Position numbers and translations under genes: made by a program. From NCBI RefSeq assembly GCF_029910215.1, contig NZ_CP110395.1, positions 3,286,001-3,350,000 on the forward strand: 64,000 nucleotides of DNA, in the 5' to 3' direction. Origin of the DNA: Paraburkholderia sp. D15. Lineage in GTDB: Bacteria > Pseudomonadota > Gammaproteobacteria > Burkholderiales > Burkholderiaceae. The notes beneath the pieces were generated by a model. The model was not told where the DNA came from, did no database searches, and worked only from the letters and a program-made list of their open reading frames with translations. This document shows positions 38,048 to 46,987 of this stretch, one piece after another (positions within the stretch are counted from its first letter, which is position 1; each line of letters opens with the position of its first letter).

Positions 38048-38089
38048 CCCACGCGCTTGCCGATTCGCTCAACGCGCCGCCTAAGTGAT

Positions 38090-39547
38090 CTACTGCTCGT
38101 CCGGGTCCACCGCCGATAGCGCATCGCCGAGCAAACCGCTCGCCGCGTCTCCCGGCAATGCCTCGACGTCGCGCAGCTTGCGGTTCATCATCCGCGTGCG
38201 CGTTTCGGCGGCTTCGATCGAACGCGTGACCGTTTCCAGTTGCGCCTTCGTTTTCGCCAGCACGTCGCCGAATTTGCCGAACTCCGTCTTCACCGCGCCG
38301 AGCACCTGCCACACTTCGCTCGAACGCTTCTCGATGGCGAGCGTGCGGAACCCCATCTGCAAACTGTTGAGCAATGCGGTCAGCGTGGTCGGTCCGGCGA
38401 TCGTCACGCGATAGTCGCGCTGCAACAGATCCGTCAATCCCGGACGGCGCAACACCTCGGCGTACAAGCCCTCGGTCGGCAGGAACAGCAGCGCAAAGTC
38501 CGTGGTGTGCGGCGGCGCCACGTATTTCTCCGCGATCGTGCGCGCTTCGGCGCGGATACGTGCTTCCAGTGCCCGCGAGGCCTCCTCGACCGCCACCGGA
38601 TCGGCGCGCTCCTGGGCGTCGATCAAACGCTCGTAGTCTTCGCGGGGAAATTTCGCGTCGATGGGCAGCCACACCGGCGTGGCCGCGCTGCCCTGCTCCG
38701 CGCGCCCTGGCAGCTTGATCGCGAACTCGACGCGTTCATTGCTCTTCGGCACGGTGGCGACGTTCTTCGCGTATTGATCGGCGGTGAGCAGTTGTTCGAG
38801 CAAGGCTTCGAGCTGCACTTCGCCCCATGTCCCGCGCGTCTTGACGTTGGTGAGCACCTTCTTCAGATCGCCGACGCCGGCCGCCAGCGTCTGCATCTCG
38901 CCCAAGCCACGATGCACCTGTTCGAGCCGGTCCGACACCAGCTTGAACGATTCGCCCAGCCGCTGTTCGAGCGTGGCGTGCAGTTTTTCGTCGACGGTGC
39001 GGCGCATTTCCTCCAGCTTGGCGGCGTTGTTCGCCTCGATATCCTTCAGCCGCTGCTCGATGGTCGTGCGCACCTCGGCGAAGCGGCGGTCGTTCGCTTC
39101 GGTCAACTGGCCGAGCTGCAGACTCAGCGTGTCGCCGAACTGTTTGAGCGAGCGGCCCTGTTCGTCGCGCGCCTGCTGCGCCTGTTGCTGCAAGCTGTGC
39201 CGCACGGCGTCGAGTTGCTGTGCGAAGGCGTCGATCTTGCCGCCTTGCACCGTCGTCATGCTGGAGAACTGCGCGGCGAGCGTCTGCTGAAAATGCGCGA
39301 AGCCGCCGCTCTGCTCGGCGCGCGACACCCGCGCCGTCTCGGTGATGTCGTTGCGCAGCTGCCGTTCGAGACGCTCGTAAGCGTGCGCCTGCATGTCGGT
39401 CGCGGCGTCGATGCGCTGGTGAAGCTGCTCGAACTGCTCGACGTGCTCGCTCTGGTCAGCACGGCCACCGCCGCGCAGCAGCAGCGCCAGCGCGATGATC
39501 AACGCGACCGCCAGCACCGCGACGGCCGCTACCAGAATCATCGTCAT
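38090..39547 (-). CDS. rmuC: DNA recombination protein RmuC
   Basis: RmuC is a predicted nuclease-fold protein that limits inversions at short inverted repeats. The 485-aa protein has an N-terminal membrane helix (about residues 6-26), a long coiled-coil region (about 40-205) and the conserved RmuC domain (VKTRGTWGEVQLEALLEQLL, PIDAKFPREDYERL, LLFLPTEGLYAEVLRR). Its ATG overlaps the stop of the dehydrogenase upstream as ATGA. Confidence 0.95.
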   Translation of the reverse strand: MTMILVAAVAVLAVALIIALALLLRGGGRADQSEHVEQFEQLHQRIDAATDMQAHAYERLERQLRNDITETARVSRAEQSGGFAHFQQTLAAQFSSMTTVQGGKIDAFAQQLDAVRHSLQQQAQQARDEQGRSLKQFGDTLSLQLGQLTEANDRRFAEVRTTIEQRLKDIEANNAAKLEEMRRTVDEKLHATLEQRLGESFKLVSDRLEQVHRGLGEMQTLAAGVGDLKKVLTNVKTRGTWGEVQLEALLEQLLTADQYAKNVATVPKSNERVEFAIKLPGRAEQGSAATPVWLPIDAKFPREDYERLIDAQERADPVAVEEASRALEARIRAEARTIAEKYVAPPHTTDFALLFLPTEGLYAEVLRRPGLTDLLQRDYRVTIAGPTTLTALLNSLQMGFRTLAIEKRSSEVWQVLGAVKTEFGKFGDVLAKTKAQLETVTRSIEAAETRTRMMNRKLRDVEALPGDAASGLLGDALSAVDPDEQ

Positions 39548-40533
39548 GAACGCGCCTTGCCGATCACGTCAGGATTGATCGGATTCGGCGGACGACCGGC
39601 GCGCGGCCCTTCGCCGAGCGCGGCGATCAGATTGTCCGCGGCGAGGTTCGCCATCGCGCGGCGCGTCGCCTCGGTCGCGCTGGCGATGTGCGGCGTCAGC
39701 ACGACGTTGGGCACCGTCAGCAGTTCGGGATTCAGCTTCGGCTCGCCTTCGTACACGTCCAGCCCGGCGGCGGCGATCCGCTTCGCGCGCAAGGCATCGA
39801 CCAGGGCAGCATCGTCGACGATGCCGCCGCGCGCGATATTGGTCAGCGTCGCGCTCGGCTTCATCAGCGCCAGTTCGGCCGCGCCGATCGTGTGGTGGTT
39901 CTCCTTCGTGTACGGCAACACCAGCACGACGTGATCCGCCCGCCGCAGCAGGTCCTGCTTCGACACGTAGCCGGCATTCAGCTCGGCCTCGATCTCCGGC
40001 GCGACGCGCGACCGGTTGTGATAGATCACCTGCATGCCGAAGCCCTTCGCGCGACGCGCCAGCGCCTGGCCGATCCGCCCCATGCCGATCACGCCGAGCG
40101 TCGAGCCGTACACGTCGCCGCCGAGAAAGCCGTCGTACGCCCACTTCTCCCACTTGCCGGCGCGCAGCCAGTGCTCCGACTCGGCGATGCGGCGCGCGGC
40201 CGCCATCATCAGCGCCCAGCCGAAATCGGCGGTGGATTCGTTGAGCACGTCCGGCGTGTTCGTACCGAGCACGTTCGCGGCGTTGAACGCGGCCATGTCG
40301 AAATTGTTGTAGCCGACCGCCATGTTCGACACCACGCGCAGACGTGGCGCCGCCGCGAGCACGGCCGCGCCGATCGGGTCGCCGGCGGTCAGCGCGCCGT
40401 CCTTGTCCGCGAGACGACGGGTGAGTTCGTCGGCGGGCAGCACGTCGCCCTGATTCCAGTCGACGTCGAAATACTGTTTGAGCCGTTCGATCACATCCGG
40501 AAAAATCGGACGGGCGACGAGGATCTTCTGCAT
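39544..40533 (-). CDS. 2-hydroxyacid dehydrogenase (glyoxylate/hydroxypyruvate reductase-like)
   Basis: The 329-aa NAD(P)-dependent enzyme has the nucleotide-binding GVIGMGRIG and the catalytic Arg (NIARGGIVDD), Glu (DVYEGEP) and His (PHIASAT). It is most like the GhrB group that reduces glyoxylate and hydroxypyruvate. I choose the second ATG (MQKILVARP), because GGAG lies 7 bases before it. The ATG two codons earlier sits only one base after the GGAG. Confidence 0.92.
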   Translation of the reverse strand: MQKILVARPIFPDVIERLKQYFDVDWNQGDVLPADELTRRLADKDGALTAGDPIGAAVLAAAPRLRVVSNMAVGYNNFDMAAFNAANVLGTNTPDVLNESTADFGWALMMAAARRIAESEHWLRAGKWEKWAYDGFLGGDVYGSTLGVIGMGRIGQALARRAKGFGMQVIYHNRSRVAPEIEAELNAGYVSKQDLLRRADHVVLVLPYTKENHHTIGAAELALMKPSATLTNIARGGIVDDAALVDALRAKRIAAAGLDVYEGEPKLNPELLTVPNVVLTPHIASATEATRRAMANLAADNLIAALGEGPRAGRPPNPINPDVIGKARS

Positions 40534-40606
40534 TGCCATTCTCCGTATAGCGCGTCGAGTGCGTTGGCCTCGGCGTTGAGGGTCGGTTCGAAAACGAAAG
40601 CGTGCG

Positions 40607-42043
40607 TCAAAAGAACAGCCAGCCGGTCACGAGAAAGAGCGGCAGCAACACCGCGCCCGACCAGGCCATGTACGCGAAAAAACTCGGCATGCGCACGCCG
40701 CGCGATTCCGCGATCGCTTTCACCATGAAGTTCGGCGCGTTGCCGATGTACGTGTTCGCGCCCATGAACACGGCGCCGGCCGAAATCGCGGCGAGCGTGG
40801 TGGCGCCGCTAGTCATCAAGGTCTGCGCGTCGCCGCCGGCCAGGTTGAAGAACACCAGATAGGTCGGCGCGTTGTCGAGAAACGACGATAGCAGTCCGGT
40901 GGCCCAGAAGTACATCGCGTCGTGCGGTTGGCCCGCGGCGTCGTTGACCAGATGGACGATGCCCGCGAACGCGCCCGCCTCGCCCGCGCGCAGGATCGTG
41001 ATGACCGGCGCGATCGTCACGAAAATGCCGGCGAACAGCTTGGCGACCTCTTCGATCGGCGCCCAGTTGAAATCGTTGCCGGCGCGCGCGGCGCGCGGCG
41101 TGAGCCACAGCGACAGCAGCGTCACGCCGATCAGCGCGACATCGCGCACCGCGTTCTGCAAGGCCACGTGCGTGCCGAACACGTCGAACGCCATGCCCGG
41201 CTTCCACAAGCCGCTCATCAGCACCAGTCCGATCACCGCCGCGAGCAGCACGAAATTCACCTTGCCGTCGATGCCGAGCGGCGGCGTATCCGGCGTCGGA
41301 TCGAGAAAGCGCGAGCGTTCCTCCTCGCGCCGATGAAAGAAGTAAGCGTCCAGCGCGTAGAACCCGCCGAGCAGCACGACGCACACGAACAGCATCGGCC
41401 ACGCGAGATGGGTGGTGGTCCAGAAGAATCCGACGCCTTGCAGGAAACCGAGGAACAGCGGCGGATCGCCCAGCGGCGACAGCGAACCGCCGGCGTTCGC
41501 CACCAGAAAGATAAAGAACACGACGACGTGAACCACGTGCTTGCGGTTGTCGTTCGCGCGCAGCAACGGACGGATCAGCAGCATCGCGGCGCCGGTCGTG
41601 CCCATGATGCTCGCGAGCAAGGTGCCGAGCGCGAGGATCGCGGTATTCAGGCGCGGCGTGCCGTGCAGATTGCCGCGCACGCAGATGCCGCCCGCCACGG
41701 TATAAAGCGCCGTGAGCAGCACGATGAACGGAATGTATTCCTCGAACATCGCATGCACGAGGGAACCGAACGCGACGCCGGGGCCGAAGGTCAGCGCGAA
41801 CGGCACGAGAAACGCGAGCGCCCACGCCGCCGCGATCTTGCCGAAATGGTGATGCCAGAATGCCGGCGCGACGAGCGGAAACACCGCGATGGACAGCAGC
41901 ACGCCGGCGAACGGCAGCCCCCATAGCGCTGATAGCGTCGCGCCGTCCAGCGTGGCCGCGGCGGCCGGCTGGGACCAGACGGTCAAGATCGATACGACAA
42001 TGGCGAACGCCATGCCCGCCTTCACGGCGTGCCCTTTCCTCAT
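40607..42043 (-). CDS. NhaD-like sodium:proton antiporter (ion transporter superfamily)
   Basis: The 478-aa polytopic protein has about 12 membrane segments. Sequence landmarks are MGTTGAAMLLIRPLLRAN and NAGGSLSPLGDPPLFLGF in the first half, and SSFLDNAPTYLVFFNLAGG near the C-terminus, which fit NhaD-type Na+/H+ antiporters. The start at 42043 (MRKGHAVKAG) has AGGAA about 8 bases upstream. A frame extending 39 codons further upstream is not supported. Ion specificity is inferred. Confidence 0.83.
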   Translation of the reverse strand: MRKGHAVKAGMAFAIVVSILTVWSQPAAAATLDGATLSALWGLPFAGVLLSIAVFPLVAPAFWHHHFGKIAAAWALAFLVPFALTFGPGVAFGSLVHAMFEEYIPFIVLLTALYTVAGGICVRGNLHGTPRLNTAILALGTLLASIMGTTGAAMLLIRPLLRANDNRKHVVHVVVFFIFLVANAGGSLSPLGDPPLFLGFLQGVGFFWTTTHLAWPMLFVCVVLLGGFYALDAYFFHRREEERSRFLDPTPDTPPLGIDGKVNFVLLAAVIGLVLMSGLWKPGMAFDVFGTHVALQNAVRDVALIGVTLLSLWLTPRAARAGNDFNWAPIEEVAKLFAGIFVTIAPVITILRAGEAGAFAGIVHLVNDAAGQPHDAMYFWATGLLSSFLDNAPTYLVFFNLAGGDAQTLMTSGATTLAAISAGAVFMGANTYIGNAPNFMVKAIAESRGVRMPSFFAYMAWSGAVLLPLFLVTGWLFF

Positions 42044-42178
42044 GCTGAAGTTCCTGGTGATTGCAGTGGCCGTGACGGCCGTGAAGCGAAGTGCGCCGCT
42101 CGAGCGATGCTGGAGCAACTCGGAGCAACGCTCTCGACGCAACGTTGACGCGCTCTTCAAGCGCCGCCCGGCGCCCTT

Positions 42179-42841
42179 TCAGGCGCCCTGCACGACGATC
42201 ACATGCACGCGGTACGGACCATGCGCGCCGAGCACGATGGTCTGCTCGATATCGCCGGTGCGCGACGGCCCGGAGACGAAATTGACCGCGCGCGGCAGTT
42301 CGCCGCGCTCGCTGCGGATCAAGCCGAACGCCTCTTCATGACCCGCGACGATGCGCGACGCCGGCACGATCGCGATATGCGTTTCCGGCAGCAGACCGGC
42401 CGACGCATAGGTTTCCGGTCCCGACAGCAATACCAGCGTGCCGGTCTCGGCGGTGGCGCAAAAGCAGCCGGTGAGGCCGACGACATCGCTATCCCGCGGC
42501 TTGCGGAATTCGACGCTCAGACCGGCTTCGGCCCACGCCAGCTCGCGCAACGTCTGCCAGGCGATGGCCTGAAGCGGCAACGCATGTTGCGCGAGGTAGC
42601 GATGCGCGGCGGCGGGCACATCGCTCAACGCCTGCACGGTCTCGACCGTGGTCGACATCTTCTGCGCTTCCTCGATGAAGCGCGCGGTCAGATCGGCCGG
42701 CATCTCCGGACGCGGACCGGGCGGATGGCGCGCCACGTAGTCCGCGGCGGCCTCGCGTTCGGCCGCCTGCGCCTCCGGCTCGCGCCCTTGCGCCGCGCGG
42801 ATGCGCGCCAGGATGTTGCGGCGGGCGATCGATGTGTCCAT
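42179..42841 (-). CDS. LutC/YkgG-family (LUD domain) protein
   Basis: The 220-aa protein has the LUD domain (VGLTGCFCATAETGTLVLLSG and LPRAVNFVSGPSRTGDIE) typical of LutC, a subunit of the three-part L-lactate oxidation complex. No lutA or lutB (Fe-S and membrane subunits) is next to it, so it is an orphan here, placed 26 bp after pncB. It may work with subunits elsewhere or have another redox role. Confidence 0.88.
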   Translation of the reverse strand: MDTSIARRNILARIRAAQGREPEAQAAEREAAADYVARHPPGPRPEMPADLTARFIEEAQKMSTTVETVQALSDVPAAAHRYLAQHALPLQAIAWQTLRELAWAEAGLSVEFRKPRDSDVVGLTGCFCATAETGTLVLLSGPETYASAGLLPETHIAIVPASRIVAGHEEAFGLIRSERGELPRAVNFVSGPSRTGDIEQTIVLGAHGPYRVHVIVVQGA

Positions 42842-42867
42842 GTGCGAAATCCTCGTGTCGACAGCCG

Positions 42868-44064
42868 TTACTTCGATGCTTCTTCCTCGGGCTGCGCGAT
42901 ACCGAACACCTGACGCAGATAGGCCAGATAGTTCTTGTCCTCGCACATGTTCTTGCCCGGCGAGTCCGACAGCTTCGCCACTGGCTGACCATTGCAGCGA
43001 ACCATCTTGATGACGATCTGCAACGGGTTGTAGCCGAGATCGTTGGTCAGGTTGGTGCCCACGCCGAAGGCCAGCTTGCAGCGTCCGCGGAAGCGCTCGT
43101 ACAGCTGCAGCACCTTGGGAATGTCGAGCGCGTCGGAGAACACGAGGATCTTGGTGCGCGGGTCGCAGCGGTTCGCCTCGTAGTGCTTGAGCAGGCGCTC
43201 GCCCCAGTCGAACGGATCGCCGGAATCGTGGCGCGCGCCGTCGAACAGCTTGCAGAAGTACATGTCGAAGTCGCGCAGGAACGCTTCCATGCCGTACACG
43301 TCGGACAGCGCGATACCCAGGTCGCCGCGATATTCCTTGGCCCACATTTCGAAGCCGAAGATCTGCGAATCGCGCAGCCGCGGACCGAGCGCCTGACACG
43401 CCTGCAGATATTCATGCGCCATCGTGCCGAGCGGCGTGAGGCTGTGCTTCATCGCGTAGAAGACGTTGCTGGTGCCGGCGAACTGTTCGCCGAGGCCGTC
43501 CTTCAGCGTCAGGATCACTTCCTCGTGCCATTGCTTCGAGAAACGGCGGCGGGTGCCGTAGTCGGCGATCTTGCAATCGGAGAATTCGGGGCGCGCGCCC
43601 AGCAGCTTGATCTTCTCGACGAGGCGGCCGCGCCCTTCGCTGTAGTCGGGCTTCTGCTGCGTGTTGCGGAAGTAGACCTCGTTGACGATCGCCAGCATCG
43701 GGATCTCGAAGAGGATCGTATGCAGCCACGGGCCCTTGATCTCGATGTCGATTTCGCCATTGCCCTTCGGCGACGGCTCGATCGAAATGTACTTCTCGTT
43801 CAGATGGAACAGCGCGAGAAACTCGATGAAGTCGCCCTTGATGAAGCGCATGCGCCGCAGATAGTCGAGTTCCTCGTCGGTAAAGCGCAGATGACAGAGC
43901 TTGCGCACTTCCTCGCGGATCTCGGCGATATACGGCACGAGATCGACATTCGGCGTGCGGCAGCGGAAGCGATATTCCACGTTCGCAGCGGGGAAGTGAT
44001 GCAACACCACTTGCATCATCGTGAACTTGTACAGATCGGTGTCGAGCAGCGAAGTAATAATCAT
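42868..44064 (-). CDS. pncB: Nicotinate phosphoribosyltransferase PncB
   Basis: PncB converts nicotinate to nicotinate mononucleotide in NAD salvage. The 398-aa protein starts [20 protein letters not shown] and has the [16 protein letters not shown] segment with the phospho-histidine region, [14 protein letters not shown] and GVGTNLTND. It has the standard length. The ribosome-binding site is weak. Confidence 0.96.
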   Translation of the reverse strand: MIITSLLDTDLYKFTMMQVVLHHFPAANVEYRFRCRTPNVDLVPYIAEIREEVRKLCHLRFTDEELDYLRRMRFIKGDFIEFLALFHLNEKYISIEPSPKGNGEIDIEIKGPWLHTILFEIPMLAIVNEVYFRNTQQKPDYSEGRGRLVEKIKLLGARPEFSDCKIADYGTRRRFSKQWHEEVILTLKDGLGEQFAGTSNVFYAMKHSLTPLGTMAHEYLQACQALGPRLRDSQIFGFEMWAKEYRGDLGIALSDVYGMEAFLRDFDMYFCKLFDGARHDSGDPFDWGERLLKHYEANRCDPRTKILVFSDALDIPKVLQLYERFRGRCKLAFGVGTNLTNDLGYNPLQIVIKMVRCNGQPVAKLSDSPGKNMCEDKNYLAYLRQVFGIAQPEEEASK

Positions 44065-44366
44065 GATGGTGCGAACTGAACCGCGGCAGAAAATCGGAAG
44101 GCCTGACTCAAACCATGCGCATACGGCGTGCCCCGTGCGCGCCGACCTGACGCATGTTACCCGAATGCGCGCCGACTCCGGGCATGGCCGGGCGCGCGTC
44201 AAAGCTTTCCCAGGGCGCGGCGGGCGCTTACGCAAGCCCGCCATAAACTAATCACGAAAACGTATAAAAGGCGTAGTCCGATGCCGCATACGCCTTTTGA
44301 CGTTACGTTACAATAGCGCTTTTGGCGTATTCGCCTTCCCTGATTCTGCATGCAGGAGCTGCCTGA
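44065..44366. other. Divergent spacer between pncB and fdxA
   Basis: The 302-bp spacer has no gene. Its fdxA-proximal part is A/T-rich and carries the inverted repeat at 44266-44298 and a TACAAT at 44309-44314, about 50 bp before the fdxA ATG. TACAAT may be a -10, but no matching -35 is present. Confidence 0.5.
44266..44298. repeat. Inverted repeat AAAAGGCGTA / TACGCCTTTT upstream of fdxA
   Basis: The 10-bp arms are perfect (44266-44275 and 44289-44298), with a 13-base centre. A related TTTTGGCGTA follows at 44320-44329. The repeat lies where an operator would be, just upstream of a TACAAT-like -10. As RNA it would resemble a terminator with a T-run, but no gene precedes it on this strand. 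Confidence 0.65.
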
Positions 44367-44690
44367 ATGACTCACGTTGTGACCGAAAGCTGCATCAAGT
44401 GCCGCTATACCGACTGCGTCGATGTGTGCCCAGTGGACTGCTTTCGCGAAGGTCCCAACTTCCTCGCGATCGACCCCGATGAATGCATCGACTGCGCGGT
44501 GTGCGTGGCCGAGTGCCCGGTGAATGCCATTTATGCCGAGGAAGACGTGCCGGGCGACCAGCAGAACTTCATCGAACTGAATGCCGATCTGGCGAAGAGC
44601 TGGCCGAGCATCACGAAGACCAAGGCGCCGCTGCCGGAAGCCGACGAGTTCAAGGACATCAAGGAAAAGCTCGCCCTGCTCGCACGTTGA
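44367..44690 (+). CDS. fdxA: Seven-iron ferredoxin FdxA
   Basis: FdxA is a cytoplasmic [3Fe-4S][4Fe-4S] electron carrier. The 107-aa protein has the first Cys set at 9, 17 and 21 (with extra Cys at 12 and 25) and a second [12 protein letters not shown] set at 40, 43, 46 and 50, followed by the acidic C-terminal extension of this family. It begins with [20 protein letters not shown], nearly invariant in the family. Confidence 0.96.
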   Translation: MTHVVTESCIKCRYTDCVDVCPVDCFREGPNFLAIDPDECIDCAVCVAECPVNAIYAEEDVPGDQQNFIELNADLAKSWPSITKTKAPLPEADEFKDIKEKLALLAR

Positions 44691-44773
44691 GCATGACGGT
44701 CTGCCCTGCGCATGGTTCGATCCAGTAAGTTCGGCCCGATAAAACGGGATACGAAAACGAGCTGCGCAGGGTA

Positions 44774-44802
44774 TTGACAGGGTTCGAAGCTGCTTCTACA
44801 AT
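44774..44802 (+). promoter_or_regulatory. Consensus sigma-70 promoter of the tRNA-Asn pair
   Basis: TTGACA (44774-44779) is a perfect -35. TACAAT (44797-44802) lies exactly 17 bp downstream and differs from TATAAT at one base. The predicted start is near 44809, about 22 bp before the first tRNA. Confidence 0.92.
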
Positions 44803-44830
44803 TTCGTTTCTCTGCTGTTTGTTGTTCTGT

Positions 44831-44906
44831 TCCTCGATAGCTCAGTCGGTAGAGCGCCGGACTGTTAATCCGTAGGTCCCTGGTTCGAGCCCAGGTCGAG
44901 GAGCCA
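44831..44906 (+). tRNA. tRNA-Asn (GTT), copy 1
   Basis: The 76-nt gene folds as a normal cloverleaf. The acceptor stem is TCCTCGA/TCGAGGA, the D-arm contains AGCTCAGTCGGTAGAGC, the anticodon loop is CTGTTAA with GTT, and the T-arm contains GGTTCGAGCCC. CCA is encoded. It is identical to copy 2. Confidence 0.97.
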
Positions 44907-44916
44907 AGAATTGCAA

Positions 44917-44945
44917 AGGCCCGTTAACCAAGACGGGCTTTTTTA
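44917..44945 (+). terminator. Terminator after tRNA-Asn copy 1
   Basis: An 8-bp stem (AGGCCCGT with ACGGGCTT, one G-U pair) has an 8-base loop and is followed by T-rich sequence. It lies between the two tRNA genes, so copy 2 depends on read-through or on its own promoter. Confidence 0.8.
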
Positions 44946-44968
44946 TGTAGATCAAGTTGTACTGCTGT

Positions 44969-45044
44969 TCCTCGATAGCTCAGTCGGTAGAGCGCCGGAC
45001 TGTTAATCCGTAGGTCCCTGGTTCGAGCCCAGGTCGAGGAGCCA
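44969..45044 (+). tRNA. tRNA-Asn (GTT), copy 2
   Basis: The 76 nt, including CCA, are identical base for base to copy 1, with the same anticodon GTT. No second promoter of the quality found before copy 1 is visible in the 62-bp spacer. Confidence 0.97.
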
Positions 45045-45052
45045 AAATTTTG

Positions 45053-45086
45053 AAAGGCCCGCATCCGTGCGGGCCTTTTTGTTTTT
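45053..45086 (+). terminator. Terminator after tRNA-Asn copy 2
   Basis: An 11-bp perfect stem, AAAGGCCCGCA/TGCGGGCCTTT, has a 4-base loop and is followed by TTGTTTTT. It is stronger than the terminator after copy 1. Confidence 0.92.
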
Positions 45087-45309
45087 ACCTTGCGTGTTCT
45101 TCGTCGTGCGTTTTTGCGTCGTGCGTTTTTGTAGCGCGCGTCCCGCACGTCTTCGCGCTGCCGCTCGCGGATCTGCCACGCCTCGTCACTACGCCATCGC
45201 GCCGTTCGCCAGGTCAGCGCGCCGTTATACGATGTCGATTCCCGGCGCGCGCCGCACACGCGGCTTCGCGCCTCACCCACGCGCTCGTTTCCCGTCGCCA
45301 CCATCGCCC

Positions 45310-45798
45310 ATGAAACCGATCCTGTCGCGCATCGTTCTCGCCGCCGCTACCGCCGCCGTTGCCACTTCGATTCTGCCCGCCGCTCATGGCGAGGAAGTGG
45401 GCAGCGTCAACACCAACTTCCGCATCACCGGTTCCGACCGCGTGGTGGTCGAGGCCTATGACGACCCCATCGTGCAAGGCGTGACCTGCTATGTGTCGCG
45501 CGCCCGGACCGGCGGCGTCAAGGGCACGCTGGGCATTGCGGAAGATCCGACCGAGGCGTCCATCGCCTGCCGGCAGGTCGGCGCGATTCATTTCACCGGC
45601 CCCGTGAAGCAGCAGGCGGACGTGTTCTCGGTCAGCATGTCGCTGATCTTCAAAGCGCTGCACGTGGTGCGGGTGGTTGACGCGAAACGCAATACGCTCG
45701 TGTATCTGACTTACAGCGACCGGGTCGTCAGCGGCAGCGCGAAGAACAGCGTGAGCGCAGTGCCGATGCCGGCCGGCACGACGATCCCGGTCAAGTAA
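45310..45798 (+). CDS. CreA-family periplasmic protein
   Basis: The 162-aa protein has a signal peptide (about residues 1-27, ending AAHGEE) and the CreA domain (GSVNTNFRITGSDRVVVEAY, ACRQVGAIHF, VYLTYSDRVVSGS). CreA-family function is unknown; in E. coli creA lies beside creBCD, which is not present here. The frame stays open well upstream, but the signal peptide fixes the ATG at 45310. Confidence 0.92.
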   Translation: MKPILSRIVLAAATAAVATSILPAAHGEEVGSVNTNFRITGSDRVVVEAYDDPIVQGVTCYVSRARTGGVKGTLGIAEDPTEASIACRQVGAIHFTGPVKQQADVFSVSMSLIFKALHVVRVVDAKRNTLVYLTYSDRVVSGSAKNSVSAVPMPAGTTIPVK

Positions 45799-45960
45799 CG
45801 GCTCGCGAACGTCCGTCCGCCTGCCCGTCTGCGCGTCCACCCGCTCATCCACTCGCTCCCCCACCTATCCATTCACCCGCCGACGCCCGCGCAGCCCTCG
45901 CCCAGCGGACCCGCCGCACTGGCGTCGCGCTACACTGAGCGGTCACGCAGAACCTTCGTC

Positions 45961-46791
45961 ATGACCGCCGCCCATCGCTTCCAGGATTCCGCCCGCTACT
46001 GGCGCACGCCGCTTCTGCCCGGCGCGGATCTGCTCACCGCCGAATATCGCGACCACCAGTTCGCGCCGCATTGGCACGACGCTTACACGATTCCGGTGAT
46101 CGTCGCGGGGGCCGAGGAGTACCGGTATCGCGGCTCGCACTACGTCGCGGAGGCCGGCAGCGTGCCGATCATCAACCCCGGCGAGCTGCACACGGGCTCG
46201 AAGGCGGTCGAGGACGGCTGGCGTTATCGCGTGATGTACGCGCCGGTGGCGTTCATTCACGATCTGGCCAGCGAGATCGCCGGCAAGCCGCACAGCCTGC
46301 CGTGGTTCGAGCCCGGCGTGATCCGCGATCCGGATCTGGCGCGCCGGCTCGCGCACGCGCACCGGCTGCTGGAAGCCGGCGACGATCCGCTCGCCGCCGA
46401 GGCCGCGATGCTCGACGCGCTGTCCACGCTGCTCGTCCGTTTTTCGCGGACGCAGCCCGAGCCCTCCCGCCTCGCCGCCGACGACACCCGCGTCGCCCTG
46501 ATGCAGGAGCGGCTGACCGGCGACCTCACCACCGCCGTCGCGCTGGCCGACGTCGCGCAGGCGGCGGGGCTCTCGCCGTTTCATGCCGCGCGCCTGTTCA
46601 CGCAGACGACCGGGCTCGCGCCGCACGCGTGGCGCAACCAGGTGCGCTTGCAGCGGGCGCTCGCGCCGTTGCGCGCCGGCGTATCGGTGACGGAAGTCGC
46701 CGCGGCCAGCGGTTTCACCGACCAGAGCCACTTCACGCGCCATTTCCGGCGGATGTTCGGCGTGCCGCCGGGCCGCTGGCAAGGCGATTGA
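45961..46791 (+). CDS. AraC-family transcriptional regulator
   Basis: The 276-aa protein has an N-terminal cupin-like sensing domain (FAPHWHDAYTIPVIVAGAEE, with metal-like His residues) and a C-terminal double helix-turn-helix (LADVAQAAGLSPFHAARLFT and VTEVAAASGFTDQSHFTRHF). It precedes the AzlCD genes by 196 bp on the same strand, and AraC regulators of this type are often found with AzlCD, so they are its likely target. Confidence 0.92.
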   Translation: MTAAHRFQDSARYWRTPLLPGADLLTAEYRDHQFAPHWHDAYTIPVIVAGAEEYRYRGSHYVAEAGSVPIINPGELHTGSKAVEDGWRYRVMYAPVAFIHDLASEIAGKPHSLPWFEPGVIRDPDLARRLAHAHRLLEAGDDPLAAEAAMLDALSTLLVRFSRTQPEPSRLAADDTRVALMQERLTGDLTTAVALADVAQAAGLSPFHAARLFTQTTGLAPHAWRNQVRLQRALAPLRAGVSVTEVAAASGFTDQSHFTRHFRRMFGVPPGRWQGD

Positions 46792-46987
46792 GCGGGTGCT
46801 CCTGCTGACGGGTTGCGGGTTGCCGACGCGACCAGCGCGACCTGCGAGTTAGTTCGACCACGCGCATTCGGCCTGCAAGCGCATTCGATCCGCAGATCCG
46901 GCCTGCCGTCCGACGTCTTTCATAGCAAGAACGTACAAGCCCCACTCGCCGCCCTGCCGTTATGCTTCCCGCACCAAGGAGGCAAGA

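Noticed and set aside
42832..44079. A 415-codon plus-strand frame opposite pncB
   Set aside because: pncB on the minus strand has all family motifs. The antisense frame has none.
44297..44314. TTGACG followed by TACAAT upstream of fdxA as a sigma-70 promoter
   Set aside because: The hexamers are only 6 bp apart, far from the required 16-18 bp, so they cannot form one promoter.
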